From contig JASUSA010000011.1 of assembly GCA_030446305.1 (NCBI GenBank), positions 1-63,306 of the forward strand: a stretch of 63,306 nt of DNA. The letters run 5' to 3'. Made by a program: the position numbers and the translations under genes. A model generated the notes under the pieces. The model was not told where the DNA came from and searched no databases. It was given only the letters and a program-made list of their open reading frames with translations. How positions within the stretch are numbered: position 1 is the stretch's first letter; every line of letters begins with the position of its first letter. Positions 45,099-56,136 of this stretch are shown here, piece by piece. The stretch is from Clostridiales bacterium (lineage in GTDB: Bacteria > Bacillota > Clostridia > Peptostreptococcales > Acidaminobacteraceae).

Positions 45099-45356
45099 AT
45101 GCTTAAACCAATTGGAAAACGCGTTATTATCAAAAAGGTAGAGGCTGAAGAGAAGACAGCAAGCGGGATCGTTTTACCGTCTCAAGCAGTAGAAAAACCT
45201 CAAATTGCAGAAGTGGTTTCAGTTGGCGCTGAAGTGACAGAGGTTAAAGAAGGCGACAAAGTTGTCTTTAAAAAGTACGTGGGAACAGAAATTAAAGTAG
45301 ACGGTGAAGAACTTACGATCTGTGAAGTCGCCGATATCTTAGCAATTATGGCATAA
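45099..45356 (+). CDS. groS: co-chaperonin GroES, unusually short
   Basis: The gene encodes 85 residues; GroES is usually 94-97. The N-terminal strand (LKPIGKRVIIKKVEAEEKT), the mobile loop that binds GroEL (TASGIVLPSQAVEKPQ) and the C-terminal strands (GTEIKVDGEELTI, then DILAIM) are all present. The shortening falls in the middle: SVGAEVTEVKEGDKVVF lacks about 9-10 residues usually found before the GDKV motif, in the roof beta-hairpin. AGGAGG precedes the ATG. It is cotranscribed with groEL under CIRCE control. It should still cap GroEL, since the mobile loop and subunit interface are kept. Confidence 0.95.
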   Translation: MLKPIGKRVIIKKVEAEEKTASGIVLPSQAVEKPQIAEVVSVGAEVTEVKEGDKVVFKKYVGTEIKVDGEELTICEVADILAIMA

Positions 45357-45359
45357 TAA

Positions 45360-47006
<1,647 letters not shown>

Positions 47007-47126
47007 TCGGCTGAGACATTTGTTTTAAACACATAGGGTTGAGGCATCACCAGTACGTAAAATATTCAAGAAATGCATGAAATACAAGACACAGCTTAAC
47101 ACACAACACACACATAAAATCCAAAA

Positions 47127-47160
47127 GTCCCCGTTGCACAAAAGTGCTTCGGGGATTTTT
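47127..47160 (+). terminator. terminator of groESL
   Basis: GTCCCCG-TT-GCAC (47127-47139) pairs with GTGC-TT-CGGGGAT (47144-47156), with a two-base internal loop and an AAAA apical loop, followed by T. Confidence 0.85.
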
Positions 47161-47211
47161 GATAATGACAATGATCAAAAGCGACGGATGTGGGAACGTA
47201 ATCCCCATCGC

Positions 47212-49143
47212 TTAGAATTTGAATTCATGCGCTTTGTCGGTTAATGCAATAGCATGGTCGGCGAGGAGTTCGACTTGTGAAGAGGTTTCCTGAACGACGG
47301 CGACTTGGCGGTTGATAAAATCGCTGATGGTGTGTACGGTCTCTGAGCTCTCCACTGAGGATTTAGAAATCTCATCCATTGCTTTGGCCATATCTTCTGA
47401 TGTTGAAGACTGCTGTTCAATGGCCAGACTGATTTTATCAATCTGTTCGAAAATTTCGGAAACGGATTCGAGGATTTTTTTAAAGACGGCCTGTGTCAGT
47501 TCGATTTTGGAAACACCCGTCTGAATACTGGTTTGCTCAAGTTCGGCATTGGCAATGGCGCGAGCAGAGGCTTGACCGATTTCACTAACATTGTTTGAAA
47601 TCTGTTCAGTGGAGACCTTTGTTTCCTCAGCGAGCTTGCGGATTTCCTCGGCGACGACGGCAAATCCTCTTCCGGCCTCACCGGCTCTGGCCGCTTCAAT
47701 TGATGCGTTCAAGGCGAGGAGGTTGACACGGCTTGAAATCCCTAAAATGATTTCAACAATGTCCTCGATTTTTCGCGTTGTGGTGTCAAGCGCTGTAAGG
47801 GCAGATTTCAGTGCATCTGAATTGTCTGAGATGATCCCCATGGCGTTAACTGCTTCTTCGAGTGTCTTTTGACCGTCTTGTGAAGATTGATAGTATTGGT
47901 GTGTAATTTCTTTTACGTTGCGCGCATTTTCACTAATGATATGCGAGCCGCTGGCGATTTCTTCAATGGAAGCAGTTGCTTCTTCTGTGGAACTGGCATT
48001 GGCCTGAATCATATCGGAGAGCTGCATCACTTTTACAGAGATTTGTTCAAGTTCTTCTGAGGCTTGTTTCATGGCACTGTTAATGTCATTAGAGCTGTTT
48101 TCAAATGATTTTGATTCGCTGGCAACATTGCCAACGAGCACCTGAATACGTTCCATCGACAGATTGTAATTGTCACAAAGTGTTCGAAGTTCATCCTTTG
48201 TGTTGACACTAAGCCGTTTGGTGAGATCGCCTTCACCCGTTGCGATGGCGATGAGCAGGTCGTTAATCTGCTTCACAGGTCTTGTCATATTGCGTGTGAC
48301 GAAAATGCCAATGAGGAATGACAGGACAATCGTTGCGAGGAATACGACAAGCGTTGTAATCTTGAATCTGAATGCGTAGGCATCGGTTTCAGCACGAATG
48401 GCATCCATATCGGTATACATCATTTCTTCCAAATTTGTAAAGCTAGTGAGAACGATATTAAAGGATTCATCAAAACCAGTTTCAATTTCTTTAGAATCAG
48501 CTGCTTCATTTTGAAATTTATTTTGGTAACGCTGCGTTAAGACGTTTTTGAAGGCGTAGTAGGATTCCAGCGATGTGCGAAGTTCTGCAAGTTCTACATC
48601 ATCTTCAAGACCGACTAATGTCATATTATATTTGGAGCCGCCATCTTTAAGTGCATCCAGATAAAATTCGATTTCCTTGTAATAGTCTTTAATGGTATCC
48701 ATGGTGTCTGGATCAGCTTTGTCGGCCATGATTTCTTCGAAGTCGAGGTGAATCTGCGTGGTAAGCTGTTTAATGCGCATGATGGCAACGACGCGTGGTG
48801 AGTACTCCGTCCCCATGGAAAGCGATAATGCAGTCAACTGTGAAATCCCCATAAAGATGTAAGCGGACATGGCTAATAAGATTAACAAGTTGACGATATA
48901 GCCGACCATGTTTTTCTTGAAGAGCGTTAGTTTGAAGAGGCGCTCTTTTAAAGGTACTTTTGTACCGCCTTTAGCATTTGATGATTTCCGGGTGCCTTTT
49001 TTTCTTTTGGCATTTGATGTTTTTTCTTTCTTTAATTTGGTTTCTGTCATTTTTATGGCAGCATCAGTTGTCGTTTGCACCGCGGCGTTTTCTTTTTCTG
49101 TTGCCGCTGCGCCTTTCTTTTGAAATAGCTTTTTTTCTTTCAT
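47212..49143 (-). CDS. methyl-accepting chemotaxis protein with long basic N-terminus
   Basis: The gene encodes 643 residues from the ATG at 49143, preceded by GGGGGAAAT. Residues 1-78 are cytoplasmic, very rich in Lys, Thr and Ala, and not usual in the family. TM1 lies at about 79-101, a four-helix-bundle periplasmic sensor at about 105-265, TM2 at about 270-290, and a HAMP domain follows ([24 protein letters not shown]). The C-terminal signalling domain has the conserved hairpin tip [32 protein letters not shown]. It has no C-terminal CheR/CheB pentapeptide. It is transcribed alone. The ligand is unknown. The presence supports motility. Confidence 0.92.
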   Translation of the reverse strand: MKEKKLFQKKGAAATEKENAAVQTTTDAAIKMTETKLKKEKTSNAKRKKGTRKSSNAKGGTKVPLKERLFKLTLFKKNMVGYIVNLLILLAMSAYIFMGISQLTALSLSMGTEYSPRVVAIMRIKQLTTQIHLDFEEIMADKADPDTMDTIKDYYKEIEFYLDALKDGGSKYNMTLVGLEDDVELAELRTSLESYYAFKNVLTQRYQNKFQNEAADSKEIETGFDESFNIVLTSFTNLEEMMYTDMDAIRAETDAYAFRFKITTLVVFLATIVLSFLIGIFVTRNMTRPVKQINDLLIAIATGEGDLTKRLSVNTKDELRTLCDNYNLSMERIQVLVGNVASESKSFENSSNDINSAMKQASEELEQISVKVMQLSDMIQANASSTEEATASIEEIASGSHIISENARNVKEITHQYYQSSQDGQKTLEEAVNAMGIISDNSDALKSALTALDTTTRKIEDIVEIILGISSRVNLLALNASIEAARAGEAGRGFAVVAEEIRKLAEETKVSTEQISNNVSEIGQASARAIANAELEQTSIQTGVSKIELTQAVFKKILESVSEIFEQIDKISLAIEQQSSTSEDMAKAMDEISKSSVESSETVHTISDFINRQVAVVQETSSQVELLADHAIALTDKAHEFKF

Positions 49144-49175
49144 TTGATTTCCCCCATTCTCTTTTGCTATGTAAG

Positions 49176-49285
49176 GAAATTGCATAATGGCCTTCCGTTG
49201 ATCCTTCGCCAGAGTATGCTTGGTTTTCGTCTTGCATTAAAAAACATATTGTGGTGAAAGCATTAAAATTTAATGATGCAATTTC
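49176..49285 (+). repeat. dispersed nested palindromic repeat, copy C
   Basis: This 110-bp copy runs from GAAATTGCATAATGG to TTTAATGATGCAATTTC. The outer arms GAAATTGCAT and ATGATGCAATTTC are inverted. Inner arms TGATCCTTCGCCA and ATTGTGGTGAAAGC are present. It lies 33 bases upstream of the start codon of the chemotaxis receptor (minus strand). Downstream, 49286-49545 is AT-rich and without genes. Confidence 0.85.
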
Positions 49286-49545
49286 TTCATGTAGAAAGTA
49301 CTGGTGTACTTTGTAACGTATCAGATGTATGCATAGACACACAAAGACAATGTATATGAAAGTTCTGTCACATCGGGACAAAAGCAGTGCGATATAGGCA
49401 TAATGAAACCAAAAAAATGATAAAATCCTAATGGGTTAGGACTAGTGGGCAGGTATAAATTTTACAATTGTTAATAAAAAAGTGAACAATAGGCAAAAAA
49501 TAGACGATCATCATTCGTGTAATAATAGAAATTGTAGCACATGTC

Positions 49546-49573
49546 TTGAGTTTTTGTCAAGCTGTGGTATAAT
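49546..49573 (+). promoter_or_regulatory. promoter of thiT
   Basis: TTGAGT (49546-49551), 16 bp and TATAAT (49568-49573) with an extended TG motif (TGGTATAAT) lie just before the TPP riboswitch. Confidence 0.75.
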
Positions 49574-49590
49574 GATTCTAGTTTCATAGA

Positions 49591-49672
49591 TCACCTAGGG
49601 GTGCCGATGGCTGAGAACGATTAACGTAACCCTTTGAACCTGAACTAGTTAAAGCTAGCGGAGGAAAGCGTG
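49591..49672 (+). promoter_or_regulatory. TPP riboswitch (THI box)
   Basis: The conserved parts are in order: CTAGGGGTGCC, GGCTGAGA, ACCCTTTGAACCTGA and CTAGCGGAGGAAAGCG. This is the canonical aptamer for thiamine diphosphate. A terminator follows, so thiT is switched off when TPP is plentiful. Confidence 0.97.
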
Positions 49673-49686
49673 GCAAATCCAAAGAG

Positions 49687-49717
49687 AACCGGTGTTGCGA
49701 TGCACGCGGTTTTTTTA
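49687..49717 (+). terminator. riboswitch-controlled terminator before thiT
   Basis: AACCG-GTG (49687-49694) pairs with CAC-G-CGGTT around an 8-base loop, followed by seven T. It is the expression platform of the TPP riboswitch. Confidence 0.85.
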
Positions 49718-49770
49718 TTTGCGCACTTCCCGGGCTTGTCTTCTATGTTCTGAAAAAATGGAGGAAAGCA

Positions 49771-50316
49771 ATGGAAAAGTCAAATGTAAGTCAAAGTCAT
49801 TTAAAAATGCTGGTAGAAGGTGCGATGATGATTGCACTGGCCTATGTCCTTAGTCTTATTAAGGTATGGGAAATGCCGAATGGCGGTTCAATTACAGCGG
49901 GTAGTATGCTGCCGATTATTATTTTCGCCTATCGCTGGGGAGGCTCAAAAGGTCTTTTCGTTGGGGCAGTATATGGCATTATTCAATTTATTTTAGGACC
50001 CAAATGGTCTTTTCACATCATATCCATTCTAGGCGACTACATCGTCGCTTTTGCGGCGTTGGGACTGGCTGGTTACGTTGCGAACATGAAGGATTCACTT
50101 GGCAAATGTCTCGTGGGAATGTTTATCGGTATCTTTTTCCGATTTGTTGGACACGTGATTTCAGGGGTAGTCGTCTTCGGTTCTTATGCACCTGAAGGAC
50201 AATCGCCGATGATTTATTCAATTGTCTACAATGCTTCATATCTCATTCCGGAGTTTGTGCTGACGGCTGTTATCTTTGCCTTTATTTATGGGCCGTTAAA
50301 GCGTTCCGGTATTTAA
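49771..50316 (+). CDS. thiT: ThiT, thiamine-binding S component of an ECF transporter
   Basis: The gene encodes 181 residues with six hydrophobic segments. The order of motifs fits ThiT: LVEGAMMIALAYVLSLI, a MPNGGSITAGSMLPIIIFAYRWG block, FVGAVYGIIQFILG and GHVISGVVVFGSYAPEG. The Trp, Tyr and acidic residues in these parts bind thiamine in known ThiT proteins. It uses a shared EcfAA'T energising module encoded elsewhere. TGGAGG precedes the ATG. The TPP riboswitch upstream confirms the substrate. Confidence 0.96.
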   Translation: MEKSNVSQSHLKMLVEGAMMIALAYVLSLIKVWEMPNGGSITAGSMLPIIIFAYRWGGSKGLFVGAVYGIIQFILGPKWSFHIISILGDYIVAFAALGLAGYVANMKDSLGKCLVGMFIGIFFRFVGHVISGVVVFGSYAPEGQSPMIYSIVYNASYLIPEFVLTAVIFAFIYGPLKRSGI

Positions 50317-50340
50317 CAAAAGCAGACCGTTTCGAACAGA

Positions 50341-50371
50341 AAATCGCCCATTAAAAGGGCGATTTTTTTTG
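50341..50371 (+). terminator. terminator of thiT
   Basis: AAATCGCCC (50341-50349) and GGGCGATTT (50357-50365) with a 7-base loop are followed by T. Confidence 0.92.
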
Positions 50372-50445
50372 ATGTTTTCACGCGATGGGTGAAGCTGAAA
50401 ACCGCCGACAGGATTGATGATTGACGATTGATGATCGAAGAGGGC

Positions 50446-50496
50446 ATAACAAAACCCCGATGCAGCTTGAAATACAGTGCATCGGGGTTTTGTTAT
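50446..50496. terminator. long bidirectional hairpin after the two-component operon
   Basis: ATAACAAAACCCCGATGCA (50446-50464) is fully complementary to 50478-50496, giving a 19-bp perfect stem with a 13-base loop. It lies 47 bases beyond the stop of the minus-strand response regulator and probably ends that operon. The stem is longer and more perfect than usual. Confidence 0.8.
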
Positions 50497-50542
50497 CATA
50501 GGAACGATGCGGTTGTCAAAGGAATGTTGCAGTGCAGAACGG

Positions 50543-51238
50543 CTAAAGGCTCTTTTTAAACCGATATCCAGCGCCCCAGATGGTTTCAATATATTTGGGG
50601 TCAGAAGGGTTCTGCTCTATTTTTTCCCTTAGCTTTCGAATGTGGACGGTTACCGTGGCGACGTCGCCCAAGCTGTCGAGCCCCCAAATCTTTTCAAAGA
50701 GGGCATCTTTGTTAAAGACGATGTCGGGGTTTGATGCCAAAAAGAGCAGCAAGTCAAATTCCTTGGTGGTCAGCATGATTTCCTGCTCCGCTAAAAAGAC
50801 GCGGCGCGTTTCAGGTTCGATGCGAAGGGTGTTGAAATGCAGCTCTTTTATACTGATGCTGGAATTATTTTTGAGCCGTTCATAGCGCGCTAGGTGTGAT
50901 TTAATACGTGCGACGAGTTCCTGTGGCGAAAATGGTTTTGTGATATAGTCATCTGCGCCAATGCCGAGCCCTCTGATTTTGTCTATCTCATCTTTTTTTG
51001 CAGAGACGATGATAATAGGGATATCCACGGTTCCCCTGATCTCGCGGCAGATTTTATAGCCGTCCATTTCAGGCAGCATAATATCGAGGATGATGAGATG
51101 GTATTGGTTGCTCAGGGCACGTTTAAAGCCCTCTGCACCGTTTTGGACGATATCGACAGTATAGCCGTTCATTTCGAGATAATCCTTTTCCAGTTCTGCG
51201 ATATCGAGTTCGTCTTCGATGATTAGGATGCGCTTCAT
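50543..51238 (-). CDS. OmpR/PhoB-family response regulator
   Basis: The gene encodes 231 residues from the ATG at 51238, behind AGGAGG; the longer frame upstream is within the kinase gene. The receiver has Glu-Asp at 8-9 (IIEDE), the phosphorylation site Asp52 in IILDIMLPEMDG, and IVSAKKDEIDKI with the conserved Lys. The C-terminal winged helix (about 130-231) has TTKEFDLLLFLASNPDIVF and VHIRKLREKIEQNPSDPKYIETIWGAGY-type motifs. Its start overlaps the end of the kinase gene by 4 bases (ATGA). It is the last gene of the MacAB-like operon and probably regulates it through the 11-bp repeats at 56137. Confidence 0.95.
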   Translation of the reverse strand: MKRILIIEDELDIAELEKDYLEMNGYTVDIVQNGAEGFKRALSNQYHLIILDIMLPEMDGYKICREIRGTVDIPIIIVSAKKDEIDKIRGLGIGADDYITKPFSPQELVARIKSHLARYERLKNNSSISIKELHFNTLRIEPETRRVFLAEQEIMLTTKEFDLLLFLASNPDIVFNKDALFEKIWGLDSLGDVATVTVHIRKLREKIEQNPSDPKYIETIWGAGYRFKKSL

Positions 51239-52671
51239 GGTGATACCTCCTCTTTTACGGCTGGCAGTACAATGGTCATCTTCGTCCATTTGCCGAGTGT
51301 GCTGGTGGCTGTAATGTGGCCATCGTGTTTATCAATGATTTTTTTTACAATGGAAAGGCCGATACCGCTTCCACCCGAGTCGGAACTTCTGGCATTGTCG
51401 ACGCGGTAAAAGCGATCAAAGATATAGCTGAGCTGATCTTCTGGGATGCCCTTGCCATTGTCGGTTAGCGTAATGACGATCTGCTGCATGCTCGGTGTGG
51501 CTTCCAGTGTTAGGGCGACGGTTTTCTCTTCTTTATCCAAATGATTAAGACTGTTTTGAATGATATTGATCATGACGCGCTTTAAGTTCTGGCGATCGCC
51601 GTAGATGCTCAGTGGTACCGTACAGAGGTTTTCGTAAGTAAACTTGATGCCTCTTGAGGAAAGGTCAAAATAAAAGTCTTCGTAGCAGTCAGACAGAAAA
51701 TCGTTTACCTGAAAAACTTCATATTTAAAATCAATTTGATCAATATCAAGTTTTGACATGAGAAAGAGGTCATTGAGAAGCGCATCCATATCCACGGTGT
51801 GTTTGTGTATGGTCATGGCATATCGCTGGATTTTTTCAGGTGTGCCTGCGACGCCGTCGACGATTCCCTCCACATAGCCCTTTATGGATGTCAAAGGCGT
51901 TTTAAGATCATGGGTAATATTGGACAGCAGTTCGTTTCGATTTTTTTCATATTGTTCTCGCATAATGGCGGCATCTTTCAATTCGTTGCGCATTTCTTCA
52001 ATCGCTTCATAGACTTCGCCGATTTCATCATGGTGTGTATACGTGATTTGATAGTCGAGATTGCCGTTTTTGATTTCAATCGCCGCCTGTTTAACGTCTT
52101 CAAGTGGCTTTAAAATACGGCTCAAAAACAGCATGAACATAAAGATCAGCAATATCAGGTATGCGACAAACGAAAGGGATGCAAATTGGTCAATGCGTTT
52201 AAAGGGAACCGGGTTTGGCCGTTCAGGCTGATCTGAAGGCAAGAGCTGAACGATGGTAATCACGGTGTGGTCTGCATCTTTTAGCGAATACTTAAGGATC
52301 TGAATATTATTGCTCTCTGAATCTGCCGTGTTGCCAATGTACGTCTTATAGAAGTGCTCGCCGAAGATGACGTTGTTGTCTTTTAAGACGGCGAGCGGTG
52401 TTTCATCTTCTAAATTGGAATAGAGCTGAAGCAGATCCGATGTAATCAGTTTTTCCGGATCTGTTTCAGCATAAAAGCGAATAATTTTCGCAAATTCAAA
52501 ACCAATAAAGGCATTGTTGGATTCGCGTTCATTGGTATAGCTCTTCATAATGGTATTGATATAAAGCCGAGATGCAATGCCGATAAGCAAGATAAAGACG
52601 ATGCTGGTGGTTAAAAATGTCAGTAATGCTCTCTTTTTCAGGGATAATTTATTCAGCGATATCATTTTCAT
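51235..52671 (-). CDS. membrane sensor histidine kinase
   Basis: The gene encodes 478 residues. TM1 is at about 14-36, an extracellular sensor at about 37-165 and TM2 at about 166-187. A HAMP domain (about 188-240) follows. The phosphoacceptor is His254 in SNITHDLKTPL. The ATP-binding domain has the N box (INIIQNSLNHL), G1 (DNGKGIP) and G2 (GGSGIGLSIVKKI). It pairs with the response regulator encoded directly downstream. The sensor domain is not one I recognise. Linkage to an efflux operon suggests that it detects antimicrobial peptides, envelope stress or a transported compound. GAGG precedes the first ATG. Confidence 0.94.
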   Translation of the reverse strand: MKMISLNKLSLKKRALLTFLTTSIVFILLIGIASRLYINTIMKSYTNERESNNAFIGFEFAKIIRFYAETDPEKLITSDLLQLYSNLEDETPLAVLKDNNVIFGEHFYKTYIGNTADSESNNIQILKYSLKDADHTVITIVQLLPSDQPERPNPVPFKRIDQFASLSFVAYLILLIFMFMLFLSRILKPLEDVKQAAIEIKNGNLDYQITYTHHDEIGEVYEAIEEMRNELKDAAIMREQYEKNRNELLSNITHDLKTPLTSIKGYVEGIVDGVAGTPEKIQRYAMTIHKHTVDMDALLNDLFLMSKLDIDQIDFKYEVFQVNDFLSDCYEDFYFDLSSRGIKFTYENLCTVPLSIYGDRQNLKRVMINIIQNSLNHLDKEEKTVALTLEATPSMQQIVITLTDNGKGIPEDQLSYIFDRFYRVDNARSSDSGGSGIGLSIVKKIIDKHDGHITATSTLGKWTKMTIVLPAVKEEVSP

Positions 52672-52765
52672 CTTTGCCTCACATTCATAGCATTTGTGAC
52701 TTTTTGTTATTTTAACGGTTTGCCAAATTAAGTGCGTCTATCTCTATAGCCTATTTAGCCATCAT

Positions 52766-53971
52766 CTATTCATAGCGCAATGCCTCAATCGGGTCTAACT
52801 TGGCGGCTTTGCTGGCTGGGTAAACGCCAAATATGATGCCGATGGCAGATGCGAACAGGGTTGCGAACAAGACGGCAAAGAGATCAACGGAAGCGGTGAC
52901 ATCCATTAGATTGCCGGCCACACTTGAAAATGCAAACCCCAGTATAGTACCTATTATACCACCCAAACCGGATACGACAACGGATTCGATTAGGAATTGC
53001 ATCAGGATGTTGCTGTATTTTGCACCGAGTGCTTTGCGGATACCAATTTCCCGAGTGCGCTCTGTGACGGATACGAGCATGATGTTCATAACTCCGATGC
53101 CGCCGACGATAAGTGAGATTGCAGCAATGGCGCTAATCAGCAGTGTTATAGAGCCCATGACAGAAGAAATCATTTCAATTTGTTCTTCCATGCTGTAGGT
53201 CGTGTACTTTTCTTCACCGAGATTACCCTTTTTGGCGCTGATATAATTGACGACTTCATCGCCAAAGGCCGAGACATCGACGTCTGGTTTTAGGGCGATT
53301 TTGATGCTCGACAAACTGGTTCGGATATTGAAATTCTTTTGAATCGCCGTGTAGGGAACGTAGCCGGTTTCGGTACTGAATCCCATGTTGGTTTCTTCTG
53401 ACTGATAGACGCCGATAATGGCATAGGCAAATGTATTGTTCTGCGAGGTAATAAAGATTTTTTCGCCGACAGCACTTGCTGCACTGCCATAAAGCGATTC
53501 AGCCAAATCGCTGCTAATGATGATATTGTTCTTTAGGCTGTCAATGTCCTGTGCATAAAATTCACGTCCGGCAATGAGATCAAGGTTTTCAATGGTGGTG
53601 ATATTTTCGACGGCGGCACTTAAGGAAATGCCGGTGTCGTCAATAGCCTCCATCATGGTGCCGCTGACGGTCATGGCGGGAACAACGCCGATGATGTCAT
53701 CCTCAAAACGCAGCTTGATGGAATCGATATCCTCTAGCTGAAGCTGTTCAGATGATGTCAATATAGCGCTACGACTGCGCTGCAAGGTAACGACATTGGT
53801 GCCAAGTGAGCTGAGCTGATCTTCAATGGCGTTTTGTGAGCCATTGCCAATGGCAATGATGGTCACAACAGAGGAGATGCCAATAATGAGCCCTAGCATT
53901 GTGAGAAATGATCTGAATTTATTGCTTAATATGGAGGCGATGGCGATTTTTAGCGATTCTAAAAAATTCAT
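52766..53971 (-). CDS. MacB-like ABC transporter permease
   Basis: The gene encodes 401 residues. One N-terminal membrane helix (FRSFLTMLGLIIGISSVVTII) is followed by an extracellular MacB periplasmic-core domain of about 230 residues. Three C-terminal helices of the FtsX type follow (LISAIAAISLIVGGIGVMNIMLVSVTERTREIGIRKALGA, then VVSGLGGIIGTILGF and ASAIGIIFGVYPASKAAKLDPI). These are hallmarks of MacB-type permeases, which form a dimer. The start overlaps the ATPase gene by 4 bases. It is one half of a tripartite-like efflux system in the MacAB style, without an outer membrane in this organism, exporting peptides or drugs outward. Confidence 0.95.
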   Translation of the reverse strand: MNFLESLKIAIASILSNKFRSFLTMLGLIIGISSVVTIIAIGNGSQNAIEDQLSSLGTNVVTLQRSRSAILTSSEQLQLEDIDSIKLRFEDDIIGVVPAMTVSGTMMEAIDDTGISLSAAVENITTIENLDLIAGREFYAQDIDSLKNNIIISSDLAESLYGSAASAVGEKIFITSQNNTFAYAIIGVYQSEETNMGFSTETGYVPYTAIQKNFNIRTSLSSIKIALKPDVDVSAFGDEVVNYISAKKGNLGEEKYTTYSMEEQIEMISSVMGSITLLISAIAAISLIVGGIGVMNIMLVSVTERTREIGIRKALGAKYSNILMQFLIESVVVSGLGGIIGTILGFAFSSVAGNLMDVTASVDLFAVLFATLFASAIGIIFGVYPASKAAKLDPIEALRYE

Positions 53972-54759
53972 GAGATAACCTCCAAAGTAGGTGATGGCGC
54001 TGATGACGACGTATTGATTGATACCGATGTCTTCGGCAATGGCGGTGTATTTGTCAGTGACGGCTTCTGAACAATGGGCAGATCTGAGACAATTCGGCCG
54101 TCTTTTATTTCGATGTTTCGGTCTGTCTGATTGGCGACTTCAACTTCATGCGTGACGATGAGAATCGTCTTGCCCTGCTGGTGCAGTGTTCGAAAGAGCT
54201 GTAAAATGTCTTCTGTCGAATGGGAATCCAGATTGCCGGTAGGTTCATCGGCCAGAATGACAGCGGGGTTTGTGACAAGCGCCCTTGCAATGGCAACGCG
54301 CTGCTTTTGACCGCCGGATAGTTCGCTCGGTTTATGATGCATGCGTTCACCAAGGCCGACGAGGTTTAGGGCTTCTTCGCTGAGGCGTTTGCGCTCGACG
54401 GCTGGGACGTTGGCATAAATGAGCGGCAGTTCAACATTGCGAAGCGCGCTGATTCTTGGCAGCAGATTAAAGCTTTGAAAGACAAAGCCGATTTTTTTGT
54501 TTCGGATCGCGGCGAGTTCATTGGCCTGATGGTCTTCGACCGGAATGCCGTCGAGGCGATAACTGCCGTCTGTCGCTCTGTCCAAGCAGCCGAGGATATT
54601 CATCAGTGTTGATTTGCCGGAACCGGAAGGCCCTGTGATCGAAACGTATTCATTTTCATATATTTTGAGGTCGATACCGTCCAATGCCGTCACAGACAAG
54701 GCGGCAGAGCCGTAAACTTTTTTGAGTGCTTTCATCTCAATAATGGTTTTTTTTGTCAT
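53968..54759 (-). CDS. MacB-like ABC transporter ATP-binding protein
   Basis: The gene encodes 263 residues from the ATG at 54759 (AAGGAAGTGA just upstream); the longer frame runs into the adaptor gene. Walker A is GPSGSGKST, the signature LSGGQKQRVAIARAL, and Walker B ILADEPTGNLDS. These, with the GCLDRATDGSY sequence, mark the LolD/MacB class. The last ~35 residues are a Pro/Ser/Thr-rich tail, which is unusual for the class and could be a disordered linker. Stop and start of the permease gene overlap as ATGA. It drives the permease encoded downstream. Confidence 0.95.
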   Translation of the reverse strand: MTKKTIIEMKALKKVYGSAALSVTALDGIDLKIYENEYVSITGPSGSGKSTLMNILGCLDRATDGSYRLDGIPVEDHQANELAAIRNKKIGFVFQSFNLLPRISALRNVELPLIYANVPAVERKRLSEEALNLVGLGERMHHKPSELSGGQKQRVAIARALVTNPAVILADEPTGNLDSHSTEDILQLFRTLHQQGKTILIVTHEVEVANQTDRNIEIKDGRIVSDLPIVQKPSLTNTPPLPKTSVSINTSSSAPSPTLEVIS

Positions 54760-54778
54760 GTGCTCACTTCCTTTATGT

Positions 54779-56092
54779 CTAGTTAGAGGTAGGAGGTGTT
54801 CCGCCATCGGCAGGTGGTGTGCCGCCGCTGCGATCGCCACGGCCGCCCATGCCAATGCCAAAGAGTCCGCCTTGTGCTTTATCCAGTGAGGTGCCGCTGG
54901 AAGAAGCATAGGCGATCATGTCTCCTGCTGCGAGCTCATCAGAAATAACTTCTACATAGATTTCATTGGTTATGCCTTTTGTTACCATAATGGGCACAAG
55001 GTTATTGCCTTCCTGCTTAAGGACATAATGATTGCCGTCTGCATCCTCTGAGACTGCCTCAAAAGGCACGACGAGGGCTGACGGAGATTCAGATACGAGA
55101 ATATCGACTGTGGCAGTAAAGTTGGGATAAAGGCTTGAGACATCCTGCCCTTCATCCATGGCAAGGGTTACCGGGATAGAAACCTCTGTGCCGGAAACAT
55201 CGCCAATGACGCCGATACTGGTGATGGTCGCTGTAAGGCCGAGATTTTTATTGGAAAGTGTCGATATAGATGCGGACATGCCTTTTTTGAATTTATAGAC
55301 ATCATATTCGCTGATATTTGATTCAATTTGCAGGTTGGTGAGATCCGTCACTTGGACGAGACTTGAATTTTCAGTGACATTTTCCCCCACTGTATAGTAG
55401 AGATTGGCAACCGTGCCGTCAAATGGCGCGACGATGAGGATGTTATCGAGATCCGCTTCAAGGTTTTCCAGATTGAGCTGCAAGAGCTGCAGTTTTGTCT
55501 TGGAAAGGGCAATTTCATCTTTAGCGTAATAACTGTTTAGTGCATTTTTAGCTTCTGTGACTTTGTTAACCGCATTTTTAAGTGTTGTTGATGCGCTGTC
55601 AAATTCGCTTTGAGAGGCCGAACCCTCTTCAAAGAGCAGTTTCGTATCGTTGTAATTTTTTTGGGCGTCGTCCAAATTGCGCTGTGCTTCGCTTAGTGCA
55701 TTTTCATGTGTCGTGGCACCAGTTGCTTCGCTGCTCTTGATGGTACCCTCAAGCGTGGCGATTTCGTACTTTGCATTTGCGATGTCGTAGTTCAAATCGG
55801 TGTCGTCAAGGAGCATGATCGGATCGCCGGCTTTAACGGTCTGTCCCGCTTCGGCGTAAATTTCAAGTACTTTTGAACTGAACCCCACGGTAATGGTTTG
55901 ATCGTTTTTCGCTGTGATTGTGCCAGTCGTGGTATATGTTTCAGACAGCGGTATTTCGCGAATTTCAAAAGATACTTGTGTATTGGTGTCGTTTGTGGTG
56001 GTGTCAGGCGTTTGACCCCTGAAATAAGTAATGCCTGCTGCACCGACGACGATGACGATGAGCAGTATGACAATCAGTTTTTTATGTTTCAT
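54779..56092 (-). CDS. MacA/HlyD-family adaptor (membrane fusion protein)
   Basis: The gene encodes 437 residues. An N-terminal membrane anchor (residues about 5-23, LIVILLIVIVVGAAGITYF) is followed by a biotinyl-lipoyl-like half near VGFSSKVLEIYAEAGQTVKAGDPI. A long alpha-helical hairpin (about residues 105-215) follows, with the second lipoyl half LIVAPFDGTVANLYYTVGENV, then a beta barrel. The C-terminus has a Gly/Arg/Pro-rich extension (GIGMGGRGDRSGG and on) that family members usually lack. In Gram-positives such adaptors stimulate the MacB-type transporter at the outer membrane face. GGAGGT precedes the ATG. It is the first gene of the five-gene operon. Confidence 0.93.
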   Translation of the reverse strand: MKHKKLIVILLIVIVVGAAGITYFRGQTPDTTTNDTNTQVSFEIREIPLSETYTTTGTITAKNDQTITVGFSSKVLEIYAEAGQTVKAGDPIMLLDDTDLNYDIANAKYEIATLEGTIKSSEATGATTHENALSEAQRNLDDAQKNYNDTKLLFEEGSASQSEFDSASTTLKNAVNKVTEAKNALNSYYAKDEIALSKTKLQLLQLNLENLEADLDNILIVAPFDGTVANLYYTVGENVTENSSLVQVTDLTNLQIESNISEYDVYKFKKGMSASISTLSNKNLGLTATITSIGVIGDVSGTEVSIPVTLAMDEGQDVSSLYPNFTATVDILVSESPSALVVPFEAVSEDADGNHYVLKQEGNNLVPIMVTKGITNEIYVEVISDELAAGDMIAYASSSGTSLDKAQGGLFGIGMGGRGDRSGGTPPADGGTPPTSN

Positions 56093-56136
56093 AATGACCT
56101 CCGCTGAGTATGATTGCTTTCAGCTTATGGGTCAAA

